Source: Azospirillum brasilense (lineage in GTDB: Bacteria > Pseudomonadota > Alphaproteobacteria > Azospirillales > Azospirillaceae). Taken from it: a stretch of DNA of 64,000 bases. A program made the translations under genes and the position numbers. The DNA lies in the NCBI RefSeq assembly GCF_008365405.1, contig NZ_QOKV01000017.1, positions 1-64,000 of the forward strand, written 5' to 3'. Below, in pieces: positions 17,854 to 25,737 of this stretch. Within the stretch, counting starts at the first letter, position 1. Each line of letters starts with the position of its first letter. The notes beneath the pieces are model-generated. The model was given only the letters and a program-made list of their open reading frames with translations. It made no database searches and was not told the DNA's origin.

Positions 17854-18722
17854 CCGATCCGCTCCTTCATGGCGAAGAGACCCTGGGGCCGCACGATCAG
17901 CACGGCGATGATGAGCAGGAAGCCCATGGCGTCGCGGTAGCCCGACGACAGGTAGCCGGCGCCGAACTCCTCGGCCAGCGCCAGCACGAAGCCGCCGATG
18001 GTGGCGCCGGGGATGTTGCCCAGCCCGCCCAGGATGACGATGGCGAAGGCCTTCAGCGCCACCAGATCGCCCATGGTCGGCGTGACCACGAAGATCGGGC
18101 CGAGCAGCGCCCCCGCCGTGGCGGCGAGACCGGAGCCGAGGGCGAAGGTCAGCGTGTACATCAGCCCGCGGTTGACGCCCATCAGCGCCGCCGTGTCCGG
18201 GTCCTGGAAGGTGGCGCGCATGGCGACACCCAGCTTGGTCCGGTTGATGAGCAGGTAGAAGCCGCCCAGCAGCAGCAGCGCCACGCCCAGGACGAACAGC
18301 CGGTTCATGCCCACCGACACCGACCCCAGCACCACCGGCTCGGTCGGGAAGGGGCTGGGCACGGACTTCGCCACACCGCCCCAGACGAGCTGCTCGCCGG
18401 CCTGCATGGCGATACCGGCGCCGATCATCACCAGCATGGTGGTGTCGATGTCGGCGCCCTTCAGCGGGCGCAGCAGCGTGAATTCGATCAGCGCGCCCAG
18501 CGCCATGCCCAGCAATGCTGCCATCGCCAGGGACATGAAGAAGTTCAGCCCCATCATCCCGGCCAGCATGTAGGCCATGTAGGCGCCGAAGGTGTAAAGC
18601 TCGCCATGGGTGAAGTTGACCACGCGCATGATGCCGAAGATCAGCGTCAGGCCGATTCCCAGCAGCGCGTAGGTCCCCCCCAGGACCACGGCGTTCAAAA
18701 GGTGCTGCAGATGCGCTTCCAC
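17850..18722 (-). CDS. ABC transporter permease, LivH type
   Basis: The protein has 290 residues from a GTG at 18722, chosen because AAGGAG lies seven bases upstream and the in-frame extension beyond it translates a palindromic repeat. LivH features are YALLGIGLTLIFGIMRVVNFTHGELYTFGAY, the EAA-like stretch RTKLGVAMRATFQDPDTAALMG and GGLGNIPGATIGG. It is the first permease after the binding-protein gene, from which it is separated by repeat R3. Confidence 0.94.
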   Translation of the reverse strand: MEAHLQHLLNAVVLGGTYALLGIGLTLIFGIMRVVNFTHGELYTFGAYMAYMLAGMMGLNFFMSLAMAALLGMALGALIEFTLLRPLKGADIDTTMLVMIGAGIAMQAGEQLVWGGVAKSVPSPFPTEPVVLGSVSVGMNRLFVLGVALLLLGGFYLLINRTKLGVAMRATFQDPDTAALMGVNRGLMYTLTFALGSGLAATAGALLGPIFVVTPTMGDLVALKAFAIVILGGLGNIPGATIGGFVLALAEEFGAGYLSSGYRDAMGFLLIIAVLIVRPQGLFAMKERIG

Positions 18723-18738
18723 CGCGTGTCTCCTTACT

Positions 18739-18948
18739 TCCCCTCTCCCGTCCCGGGAGAGGGTGGCGCCGAAGGCGCCTCTCACACTGGCTGAAAGCCA
18801 GCGCTGACGGCGACAGGCGGATGCCTATGGCATCCGCTGAGAGCCGGGTGAGGGTCGCCCGAGGATCAAGGCGCTGATCCTTGCCGGTACCCTCACCCTT
18901 CCCACGCCTGCGGCGCGGGCCCCTTCCCTCTCCCCGGAGGGGAGAGGG
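18739..18948. repeat. Nested palindromic repeat with extra hairpins, copy R3
   Basis: The outer blocks match R1 (CCCTCTCCCG and GGGAGAGGG plus the AGGATCAAGGCG / GATCCTTG core). About 60 bases are inserted near one end. They contain two perfect small palindromes: CTGGCT-GAA-AGCCAG at 18787-18801 and GCGGATGCC-TAT-GGCATCCGC at 18817-18837. It lies inside an operon, between the binding-protein and permease genes, where it could adjust the excess of binding protein over permease. Confidence 0.85.
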
Positions 18949-18960
18949 CGGTGAAGCCGG

Positions 18961-20115
18961 TTACGGCATCGTCACCTTGCCGTCCTTCACCTGGACGACA
19001 TAGACGTTGGCCTCGTTCTGGCCGCTCTCCTTGCCCTCCGGGCCGTCCTTCTTGAAGGCGATGTCGCCGTTCACACCGTCCAGCTTGACGGTCCACAGCG
19101 CGTCGCGGATGGCCTGCGGCTCGGCCTTGCCGGCTTTCTTGATGGCCTCCACGATGGTCATGATGCCGTCATAGCCGCGGTAGCCCTCGGTCAGGCCGGC
19201 GAAGTCGTAGCCCTTCTTGTTCCAGCCATCGACGAAGGTCTTGGCGACCGTCGGGTGCACCGCCTTCTCCGGGAACCAGGGGGCGAAGAACAGCGTGAAG
19301 TAGCCGCCGTTCGCCGCGGCACCCGCCTGCGCGATGAGCTGGTCGGGGGAGGAGGAGCCGCCGTTGGTGATGATCCGGTGCGGCAGGCGCAGCTCCGCCG
19401 CCTGCTTCAGGATCAGGGTGATCTGCTCGACGCCGGTGGTGACGAACAGCGTGTCGCCGCCCGACTGCTTGATGCTGGAGAGCTGGGCCGACAGGTCGGT
19501 GGCCTCCGGCGCCATCGTCTCGGTGACGCCGATCTTGACGCCCTTGGCCTGGAGCATCTTGCGGAACTCGTCCGCCGAACCGCGGCCGAAGTCGTTGTTC
19601 ACCGCCAGGAAATCGGCCTTCTGGATGGCCGGCTGGAAATGGTCCAGCTTCTCCGCGAAGGACTTGGCCTCCATGGCGGAGGTCGGGGCGATGCGGAAGA
19701 CCCACGGGTTGCCCGAGGTGGTGATCTTGGTCGAGGAGGAGGTCTCGACCACCATCGGCACGCCGTACTCCACCAGCTTCGGCATCACCGCCAGGGTGAA
19801 AGTGGAGCTCCAGGCGCCCATCAGCACCGGGACCTTGTCGCGCACGATCAGCTTCTCGGCGGAGGCGACGGCCTCCTTCGGGTTGCTCTTGTTGTCCTCG
19901 ATGATCAGCTGGATCTTCTTGCCGAGAACGCCGCCGTTGGCGTTCACGACCTCCTCCGCCACCCGCGCGCCGTTGGCGACGTAGGTGCCCGACGCGGCGA
20001 CCGCGCCGGTCAGCGGCTGGGTCACGCCGATCTTGATCGTCTCCTGCGCAAAGGCCACGCCCGGCGCCAGCAGCGCGGCGCTCAGCAGCAACGCCGTGGT
20101 CTTCATCGTCCGCAT
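18961..20115 (-). CDS. ABC transporter substrate-binding protein (branched-chain amino acid type)
   Basis: The 384-residue exported protein has signal peptide MKTTALLLSAALLAPGVAFA before QETIKIGVTQPLTGAVAASG. It has the type I binding fold with the usual NGGVLGKKIQLIIEDN segment. An AGGGGG site precedes the ATG at 20115; ATG 20106 is also possible. It is the receptor for the importer encoded just downstream. The gene starts 45 bases after the gamma-glutamyltransferase-like gene. The ligand is probably the compound processed by the Mo-hydroxylase and amidase of the same operon, which is inference from order. Confidence 0.95.
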   Translation of the reverse strand: MRTMKTTALLLSAALLAPGVAFAQETIKIGVTQPLTGAVAASGTYVANGARVAEEVVNANGGVLGKKIQLIIEDNKSNPKEAVASAEKLIVRDKVPVLMGAWSSTFTLAVMPKLVEYGVPMVVETSSSTKITTSGNPWVFRIAPTSAMEAKSFAEKLDHFQPAIQKADFLAVNNDFGRGSADEFRKMLQAKGVKIGVTETMAPEATDLSAQLSSIKQSGGDTLFVTTGVEQITLILKQAAELRLPHRIITNGGSSSPDQLIAQAGAAANGGYFTLFFAPWFPEKAVHPTVAKTFVDGWNKKGYDFAGLTEGYRGYDGIMTIVEAIKKAGKAEPQAIRDALWTVKLDGVNGDIAFKKDGPEGKESGQNEANVYVVQVKDGKVTMP

Positions 20116-20160
20116 GTCGTCTAGCCCCCTCTTCTTGATTTGAACTCTCGGGTTATTCGG

Positions 20161-21750
20161 TCACCAGGCGGCGACCGCCCCATCGCTGCGGGGATCGGTC
20201 GCCCCCTCCAGCGTTCCATCGGCATGGCGGACGATGGCGCCCGCATGCCCCATGGTGCTCGTGTACGGATCGAGCAGCTCGACCGCGTGCCCGGCGTCGC
20301 GCAGGGCGGCGACCAGGGCGGGGTCGAAGCGGCTCTCCAGCTTCAGCGTCACGCTGTCCTCGCCCCAGGTGCGGCCGAGCAGCCAGCGCGGCGCCGTCAC
20401 GGCGGCCTGCAGGCCCTGCCCGAACATCGCGTAGCGGGAGAAGACGGCGGCCTGCGTCTGCGGCTGCCCCTCCCCGCCCATGGTGCCGTAGACCATGCTG
20501 CGCCCGTCGTCGAAGCGGGCCATCGCCGGGTTCAGCGTGTGGAAGGGCTTGCGCCCCGGCGCCAGCGCGTTCCAGCCGTCCTCCGCCAGACGGAAGGAGG
20601 CGCCGCGGTTCTGCCACGTGATCCCGGTGTCCGGCAGGACGAGGCCGGAGCCGAATTCGAAATAGACGCTCTGGATCATGCTGACGGCGCGGCCCTGCCC
20701 GTCGATCACGCCCAGCCACACCGTGTCGCCGGGCTTCGCCACATGCGGCCAGGGCAGCGCGCGGGCGCGGTCGATGTCGGCGGCCAGCCCGTCCAGCACG
20801 GCGTCGTCGAGGAAGGTCTGCGCCTCCCGCCCCATGTAGGCCGGGTCGCCGACCTCGCGGTCGCGGACCAGGAAGGCCTGCTTGGTCGCCTCGATCAGAC
20901 CGTGGATGTGGTCGAAGCCCTCGCCCTCCGTCACCCCCAGCCGGTCGAACAGCGCGAGGATCATCAGCGAGGCCAGACCCTGCGTCGGCGGCGGGTGGTT
21001 GAACAGCCGCGCCCCGCGCACGCCGACCGACAGGGCCGGGCGGCGGTGCGCCGCGTGGGCCGCGAGATCGGCGGCGCCGACCGGGGACCCGGCGCGCTGC
21101 AGATCCGCCGCGATGGAGGCGGCGAGCGGACCGCGGTAGAAGCTGTCCAGCCCTTCCGCCGCCAGCCGGCGCAGCGTGGCGGCCAGCGCCGGCTGCTTCA
21201 GCGTGGAGCCCTCCAGCGGCACGGCGCCGTCCGGCAGGAAGGTGTCGGCGAAGCCGGGGACGTCCTTCAGCTCGTGCAGCTTCTGGCGGGTCAGCCCCTC
21301 CTGGCTGGCGGTGACCGGGATGCCCTGCTCGGCGTGGGCGATGGCCTCCTCCAGGATGCGGGCGAGCGGCAGCGGCTCGGCCCAGCCGGCGCTGACGGCC
21401 AACGCCTCGCGCCAGCCGTCGATGGTGCCGGCGACCGTGTTCGCCGCCAGCGGTCCGCGCCAGGGCACCGTCGCGTGGCCGTGGCGCCGGTAGAGGTCGA
21501 GCGAGACGGCCTTGCCCGCCCCGCCGCAGGCGTCGATGGCGACGGGATCGCGCCCCGGCTCGGCGATCAGCCAGAAGCCGTCGCCGCCGATGCCGGTCAT
21601 GTGCGGGTAGACGACGGCCAGCGCCGCGGCGACCGCGACCGCCGCCTCGACGGCGGTGCCGCCGTCGCGCAGGATCTGGAGGCCGGCCTGGCTGGCGAGA
21701 TGATGCGGGGAGGTGACCATTCCCCGGCGGCTGCGTGGCGTGTTCAGCAT
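20161..21750 (-). CDS. Gamma-glutamyltransferase family protein (cytoplasmic)
   Basis: The 529-residue Ntn-hydrolase keeps the family opening MVTSPHHLASQAGLQILRDGGTAVEAAVA and the MTGIGGDGFW loop. The autocleavage/nucleophile site is Thr343 in KPGDTVWLGVIDGQGRAVS, followed by SVYFEFGSGLVLPDTGITWQNRG. The YGTMGGEGQPQTQ block near the end is also kept. No signal peptide is seen, unlike classical periplasmic GGT, so it acts inside the cell on an imported amide or gamma-glutamyl-like compound. It starts seven bases after the TauE-type permease and precedes the ABC binding protein. Confidence 0.93.
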   Translation of the reverse strand: MLNTPRSRRGMVTSPHHLASQAGLQILRDGGTAVEAAVAVAAALAVVYPHMTGIGGDGFWLIAEPGRDPVAIDACGGAGKAVSLDLYRRHGHATVPWRGPLAANTVAGTIDGWREALAVSAGWAEPLPLARILEEAIAHAEQGIPVTASQEGLTRQKLHELKDVPGFADTFLPDGAVPLEGSTLKQPALAATLRRLAAEGLDSFYRGPLAASIAADLQRAGSPVGAADLAAHAAHRRPALSVGVRGARLFNHPPPTQGLASLMILALFDRLGVTEGEGFDHIHGLIEATKQAFLVRDREVGDPAYMGREAQTFLDDAVLDGLAADIDRARALPWPHVAKPGDTVWLGVIDGQGRAVSMIQSVYFEFGSGLVLPDTGITWQNRGASFRLAEDGWNALAPGRKPFHTLNPAMARFDDGRSMVYGTMGGEGQPQTQAAVFSRYAMFGQGLQAAVTAPRWLLGRTWGEDSVTLKLESRFDPALVAALRDAGHAVELLDPYTSTMGHAGAIVRHADGTLEGATDPRSDGAVAAW

Positions 21751-21757
21751 GGGAACC

Positions 21758-22609
21758 TCAGGGAAGAAGGCCGTGGATCATCCGCGCCGCGGTCAGCCCC
21801 AGGAACAGGGCGAAGACGCGGCGCAGGATGCGGGTGTCGAGGCTGTGGGCGAGCCGCGCGCCGACCGGCGCCATCGCCATGGAGGCTGGCAGGATCAGCG
21901 CCAGCCCCAGCAGGTTGACATAGCCCAGGCTGTAATCCGGACGGCCCGGCACGCTCCAACCGGTCAACACGAAGCCCACCGTTCCCGGCACGCCGATGAT
22001 GAAGCCCAGCGCCGCCGCCGTTCCTACCGCGCGGTGGATCGGGTAGCCGAACAGGGTCAGGATGGGGACGCTGAGCGTGCCGCCGCCGATGCCCATCATG
22101 GCGGACATCATGCCGATGCCGCCGGCCAGCCCCTGGCGCGGCGCGCCGCTCGGCAGCCCGTCGGCAATCCGCCACTCGGGCTTGCCGAACAGCATGTGCA
22201 GCGTGACCAGAACCGCCATCGCGGCGAACACCGCCGTCAGCACCGGGCCGCGCACCACGCCGGCCACCGCCGTTCCCGCCAGCACGCCGAGGAAGATCGC
22301 CGGTCCCCAGGCCCGCAGCAGCTCGCCATCCACGGCGCCGCGCCGCCGGTGGGCGCGCAGCGACGTCAGCGAGGTGGCGATGATGGTGGCAAGCGACGTG
22401 CCGACCGCGACGTGCATGCGCACGGCCTCGTCCACGCCCAGCGCGGTGAACAGGTGATAGAGCACCGGGACGATCACGATGCCGCCGCCCACTCCCATCA
22501 TGCCCGCCGCCAGCCCGGCGAAGCCGCCGGCCAGCAGCAGCCCGCCGCCGAGGATGGGAAGCTGCGGCACCGCCGCGATCCCCAGCCCGGTCACGGGATG
22601 CCCCGCCAC
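21758..22609 (-). CDS. TauE/SafE family sulfite/anion exporter permease
   Basis: The protein has about 283 residues from a GTG at 22609, with GAGAGG about eleven bases upstream. The ATG at 22666 lies upstream of the start predicted for the sigma-54 promoter at 22672-22688, so it is less likely. The two TauE repeats are obvious: GFAGLAAGMMGVGGGIVIVP and GGIGMMSAMMGIGGGTLSVP, with about eight membrane segments. The family exports or imports sulfite, sulfonates and related anions. It is the first gene of the long operon running to 9393 and is divergent from the amidohydrolase at 23288. Confidence 0.85.
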   Translation of the reverse strand: MAGHPVTGLGIAAVPQLPILGGGLLLAGGFAGLAAGMMGVGGGIVIVPVLYHLFTALGVDEAVRMHVAVGTSLATIIATSLTSLRAHRRRGAVDGELLRAWGPAIFLGVLAGTAVAGVVRGPVLTAVFAAMAVLVTLHMLFGKPEWRIADGLPSGAPRQGLAGGIGMMSAMMGIGGGTLSVPILTLFGYPIHRAVGTAAALGFIIGVPGTVGFVLTGWSVPGRPDYSLGYVNLLGLALILPASMAMAPVGARLAHSLDTRILRRVFALFLGLTAARMIHGLLP

Positions 22610-22671
22610 ATCTGCAGAAACCCTCTCATTTTTATGGATATCCGACTTTTTCCGTTGGTTTCCCATCCCTT

Positions 22672-22688
22672 TGCGAACGCCGTGCCAA
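22672..22688 (-). promoter_or_regulatory. Sigma-54 promoter for the TauE/GGT/ABC/Mo-hydroxylase operon
   Basis: On the minus strand the sequence reads TTGGCACG, four bases, then TCGCA. This keeps the -24 GG and -12 GC with exactly ten bases between them and differs from the TGGCACG-N4-TTGCA consensus at one position. The start of transcription would be near 22661, about 50 bases before the GTG at 22609. Confidence 0.75.
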
Positions 22689-22910
22689 CCGGCAGAACAC
22701 TGCGCATTTCGGTTTGGCGGGAGGTCGGGCGCGGCGTGGCGCCAGGGCCGGAAATCGCCCCAATGTTGGGCAAACGGATGGACGGAGGAGCCACGCGGCA
22801 TCTGGAAAACGGCCTCACCCTATTGATAAACAACCAATAATCGTGAGTTCTGACCGAGCCGGCCTTCCGCTTCATTCCTGCGCACCCTCTGCCTGCTGCG
22901 CGGGCATTCA

Positions 22911-22922
22911 TCAGCATACTGA
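22911..22922. promoter_or_regulatory. Candidate enhancer site 1 (TCAGCATACTGA)
   Basis: A 12-base near-palindrome with half-sites TCAG and CTGA. It lies about 255 bases upstream of the minus-strand sigma-54 start and 340 upstream of the plus-strand one. Confidence 0.5.
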
Positions 22923-23080
22923 CGATATGGCGATGCTCGTGAAGAGCCCGTGGATGCCCCGGCGCGGCGACGGCGGAACGCCCCCGGAGCCCTAAGAAAC
23001 TCCTGGATTCCGCCTCGGCTTCTGTGTTCGTGCACAAATCGGTGGCAGGGTGCCACGCCGCGCCGCCGCGCCATGAATCA

Positions 23081-23092
23081 TCAGCATACTGT
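23081..23092. promoter_or_regulatory. Candidate enhancer site 2 (TCAGCATACTGT)
   Basis: Same element as site 1 with the last base changed. The flanking ATCATCAGCATACTG is nearly identical to the flank of site 1. It is centred about 170 bases upstream of the plus-strand start. Confidence 0.5.
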
Positions 23093-23185
23093 GGAAAATC
23101 GGGCACCGATGGGCGGTGGGGACATGCCGTGGTATTCCGTATTGTGCGTATTTTGACCACCAAGTGCCCAACAGGCGGTCATTCG

Positions 23186-23197
23186 TCAGTGTGCTGA
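23186..23197. promoter_or_regulatory. Candidate enhancer site 3 (TCAGTGTGCTGA)
   Basis: Third copy with perfect TCAG and CTGA halves. It is centred about 65 bases upstream of the plus-strand sigma-54 start. Confidence 0.5.
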
Positions 23198-23229
23198 AGT
23201 TTTGTGCGGCCCGGCGACTCCGCCCTGCC

Positions 23230-23246
23230 TTGGCATGACGCTTGCT
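23230..23246 (+). promoter_or_regulatory. Sigma-54 promoter for the amidohydrolase gene
   Basis: The sequence TTGGCATG, four bases, TTGCT matches the YTGGCAYG-N4-TTGCW consensus at every defined position. Transcription should start near 23257, leaving a leader of about 30 bases with an AAGAAGG ribosome site before the ATG at 23288. Confidence 0.8.
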
Positions 23247-23287
23247 GAAAGGACAGCCAGATAAAAATCAGCGCAAGAAGGTGGGTT

Positions 23288-24556
23288 ATGTCAGAGACGC
23301 ACACGTTCGACCTCGTGCTCCGTGGCGGACGGATTCTCGATCCGGCCAACGGGCTGGATCTGGTCGGCGATCTGGCGGTCGCGCAGGGCCGCATCGCGGC
23401 GGTGGCGGAACGGCTGCCCGACGATGCCGCCGACACCATCCTCGATGTCTCCGGAAAGCTCGTGACGCCGGGCCTGATCGACACCCACGCGCACGTCTTC
23501 GAAAAGGTGACCGGGCGCTTCGGGCTGAACCCGGACATGGTGGGCGTGCGCTCCGGCGTGTCGACGCTGGTGGACCAGGGCGGGCCGAGCCTGATGACCC
23601 TGCCCGCCTTCCGCCGCTTCATCGCCGAGCCGGCGCGCTCGCGCACGCTGTGCTTCCTGTCGGCCTATCTGGTCGGCGGGTTGGAGGGGCATTACTACCC
23701 GCAGCTTTACCGCCCGGATTGTGTCGATGTGGACGCCACCATCCGCGTCGGGCGCGAGAACCGCGACATCGTCAAGGGCATCAAGGCCCACGCGGAGGTC
23801 GGCGGCGCCTCGCGCTGGGGCTTGGACGTCATCAAGCAGGCCAAGCGCATCGCCGACGGCATCGGCGTGCCGCTCTACGTCCATCTCGGCCAGCTCTGGC
23901 CGGAGGTCGAGGGCGGCGAGGCCGTCGATCCCGACATGCTGGTGGAGGAGTTGGTCCCGCTTCTGGATTCGCGCGACATCCTGGCTCATCCCTTCACCCG
24001 CCACCCCGGCGGCTTCATCTCCACCCGCACCGGCGAGGTGCACCCGGTCATTTACAAGGCGCTGGAGCGCGGGCTGACCGTGGACGTCGGCCACGGCTCG
24101 CACTTCAGCTTCGAGATGGCGCGGCGGACGCTGGCGGCGGGCATCCTGCCTTACACGCTGGGCGCCGACCTGCACGGCTACAACGTGAAGGCCCCGACGG
24201 CGGGCGCCGGCGGCGACCGCGAGGCCAACCCCTTCTACGGCGTCGCCCCCTTCAGCCTGACCCACGCGATGACCGAGCTTCTGACGCTGGGCATGGCGCT
24301 GGGCGACGTGCTGAAGACGGTGACCAGCAACCCCGCCGCCATGCTGGGCATGGCCGACGAGATCGGCGCGCTGACCCCGGGCATGGCCGCCGACGTGGCG
24401 GTGCTGGAGGTCAAGGCCGGCCACTGGCAGCTCAGCGACAACAGCGGCGAGCGGGTGACCGCGCCGGAGATGATCGTCCCGGCCTTCTCGCTGCGCGACG
24501 GCGCGGTGCAGGAGGTGGACAGCCCGCTGCTGCCGAAGCCGATTCCGGTGGCGTAA
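23288..24556 (+). CDS. Amidohydrolase/deacetylase family metallohydrolase
   Basis: The 422-residue TIM-barrel metal hydrolase starts with the amidohydrolase beta-sandwich DLVLRGGRILDPANGLDLVGDLAV. Metal-site motifs follow: GLIDTHAHVFEK (first HxH), GIKAHAEVGG (candidate carboxylated Lys), VHLG, AHPFTRHPGG, DVGHGSHFSFE and TLGADLHGYN (metal Asp). This pattern fits the amidohydrolase/deacetylase subgroup related to dihydroorotase and EF_0837-type enzymes. It hydrolyses a cyclic amide or N-acyl group in the cytoplasm. It is controlled by a sigma-54 promoter shared divergently with the TauE-to-AtzH operon, so it probably acts on the same class of substrate under nitrogen limitation. Confidence 0.92.
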   Translation: MSETHTFDLVLRGGRILDPANGLDLVGDLAVAQGRIAAVAERLPDDAADTILDVSGKLVTPGLIDTHAHVFEKVTGRFGLNPDMVGVRSGVSTLVDQGGPSLMTLPAFRRFIAEPARSRTLCFLSAYLVGGLEGHYYPQLYRPDCVDVDATIRVGRENRDIVKGIKAHAEVGGASRWGLDVIKQAKRIADGIGVPLYVHLGQLWPEVEGGEAVDPDMLVEELVPLLDSRDILAHPFTRHPGGFISTRTGEVHPVIYKALERGLTVDVGHGSHFSFEMARRTLAAGILPYTLGADLHGYNVKAPTAGAGGDREANPFYGVAPFSLTHAMTELLTLGMALGDVLKTVTSNPAAMLGMADEIGALTPGMAADVAVLEVKAGHWQLSDNSGERVTAPEMIVPAFSLRDGAVQEVDSPLLPKPIPVA

Positions 24557-24563
24557 AGGAAGC

Positions 24564-24669
24564 GGTGCCCCCACCCCGACCCTCCCCTCTACGAGGGAGA
24601 GGGTGCCTTCTGCGAAGCGGCGGCAGTCCCCTCCACCTCATAGAGGGGGAGGGTCAGGGAGGGGGCACC
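24564..24669. repeat. Palindromic intergenic repeat, copy R4
   Basis: Outer arms GGTGCCCCC and GGGGGCACC and inner arms GACCCTCCC and GGGAGGGTC enclose a 43-base core at 24597-24639. The same core occurs as a perfect inverted copy at 31714-31756 (R5). Confidence 0.85.
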
Positions 24670-24711
24670 GTCGCCCCCCGCACACCTCATCACCCCACGA
24701 GGACTCCGCCC

Positions 24712-24990
24712 ATGTCCGAAGCCGCGCTCGCCTTCTGGATGTTCGAGGTCCCGGCCCGCTGCCGCGACGCCGAGGGGCGGCGGCTGGGCAAGGCCCGCGC
24801 CCTGCTGCTGTCCCATCCGCAGCGCCAGCAGCGCATGATGCTGGAACTGGCGCACGACGCCCCGCTCGCCATGGGAAGCCGCATCGTCACACGGCGCGCG
24901 GCCTTCCTGGTCGAGCGCTGCGAGGGCGAGTCCGGCTTCGGCTTCCGGCGCTACGCCGTGCGCTGCGTCGGGACCCGTCCGGTCTCGTGA
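24712..24990 (+). CDS. Hypothetical small protein
   Basis: The 92-residue protein is not recognised. It has a GAGG site nine bases before its ATG and the strong GC-third-base bias of a real gene. It is basic and compact, with two predicted strand-rich segments (MFEVPARCRDAEG and SRIVTRRAAFLVERCEG) and three cysteines, and no membrane segment or signal peptide. It lies after the sigma-54 controlled amidohydrolase, separated by repeat R4, and before the DUF6455 gene. No function is offered. Confidence 0.7.
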   Translation: MSEAALAFWMFEVPARCRDAEGRRLGKARALLLSHPQRQQRMMLELAHDAPLAMGSRIVTRRAAFLVERCEGESGFGFRRYAVRCVGTRPVS

Positions 24991-25044
24991 CGAAAACCGG
25001 GCGTGGCTGATCCACATCAAGGCGCCGGGCGCTCCGATGGCGAA

Positions 25045-25064
25045 TATTAATCGAACGATTAATA
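25045..25064. promoter_or_regulatory. Perfect 9-base inverted repeat, candidate TetR operator
   Basis: TATTAATCG, AA, CGATTAATA forms a perfect palindrome centred 30 bases before the DUF6455 start codon. The core ATTAATCGAACGA recurs with one change upstream of nicC (30411-30423), which points to the TetR regulator at 35163. Confidence 0.6.
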
Positions 25065-25083
25065 ACCCGCTTCGGAGAGTCCC

Positions 25084-25473
25084 ATGACCACCCCCGCCCC
25101 CGCGCCGCATGAGGGCCTGTGCGCGAAACTCCTGCGCGGCTGGCGCGGCGCGCGGTCCCTGGATGCGCTCCAGGCGCTGGCGCCGCACGACCGCGACCGC
25201 GTGCTGGCCGACGCCGGCCTGACCGACCTGACCGCCCCGGCCGTGCTGCGCGCCGGTCATGTCACCGCGCTTCTCCCCGCCGCGATGGCTCTGCACGGCG
25301 TCAACGGCGCCGCGGTGGAACAGGACCGCCCCGACCTGATGAACGACCTGCAGCGCGTCTGCGCGCTCTGCCGCAGCGCCCGCACCTGCCGCCATCTGCT
25401 CGCCGAGGGCTGCACGCAGCCGGAGCACGCCCGGCTCTGCCCCAACGCCGACACGCTCGACGCGCTCCGCTGA
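25084..25473 (+). CDS. DUF6455 family protein
   Basis: The 129-residue protein has a C-terminal cysteine pattern Cys93, Cys96, Cys102, Cys110 and Cys119 in NDLQRVCALCRSARTCRHLL and the ending ARLCPNADTLDAL. This matches the DUF6455 family, whose function is unknown; the pattern suggests a metal or redox site. A GGAGAG ribosome site precedes the ATG. The perfect palindrome at 25045-25064 sits on its promoter. It stands just ahead of the importer and nic genes and shares a likely operator with nicC, so it may be part of the nicotinate regulon. Confidence 0.75.
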   Translation: MTTPAPAPHEGLCAKLLRGWRGARSLDALQALAPHDRDRVLADAGLTDLTAPAVLRAGHVTALLPAAMALHGVNGAAVEQDRPDLMNDLQRVCALCRSARTCRHLLAEGCTQPEHARLCPNADTLDALR

Positions 25474-25737
25474 GGAGCGCGCCGAGCGGGCGCAAAACCT
25501 CTCCCCGGAAAATCCCCAACCGCCTTCGTCGGAAAAGCGATTGACAGCGCCGCGACGTGACCGTTAGCATCCCTGAATAATTAATTGGCCGTATAATAAA
25601 ACACGGGAACGGTTGCCGCATCGGACGGCACGCGTTCCCGCAACGGGCCGACGCGCCCACGCCGAGAGCGGCGGGGCGCCGACAGGGAATCGTCATTCGC
25701 CGTCATCGCGACATCACCGTCGAACGCGGAGGGAGAG
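25474..25737. other. 264-base intergenic promoter region with an AT-rich palindrome
   Basis: No gene is seen. An AT-rich near-palindrome, TTAATTGGCCGTATAA, lies at 25581-25596. Its left flank GAATAATTAA (25575-25584) is identical to the left flank of the site upstream of nicC. The region is the likely promoter of the ABC importer. Confidence 0.5.

Larger units (their letters stand above)
22610..23287. other. 678-base divergent regulatory region
   Basis: No convincing gene lies here. The gap holds two divergent sigma-54-type promoters (22672-22688 minus, 23230-23246 plus) and three copies of a TCAG-N4-CTGA element. It is noticeably richer in A and T than its surroundings, with mixed codon-third bases in every frame. 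Confidence 0.8.

Noticed and set aside
22666..22801. N-terminal extension of the TauE-type protein
   Set aside because: It would begin upstream of the predicted sigma-54 start site, and the extra residues are not membrane-like.
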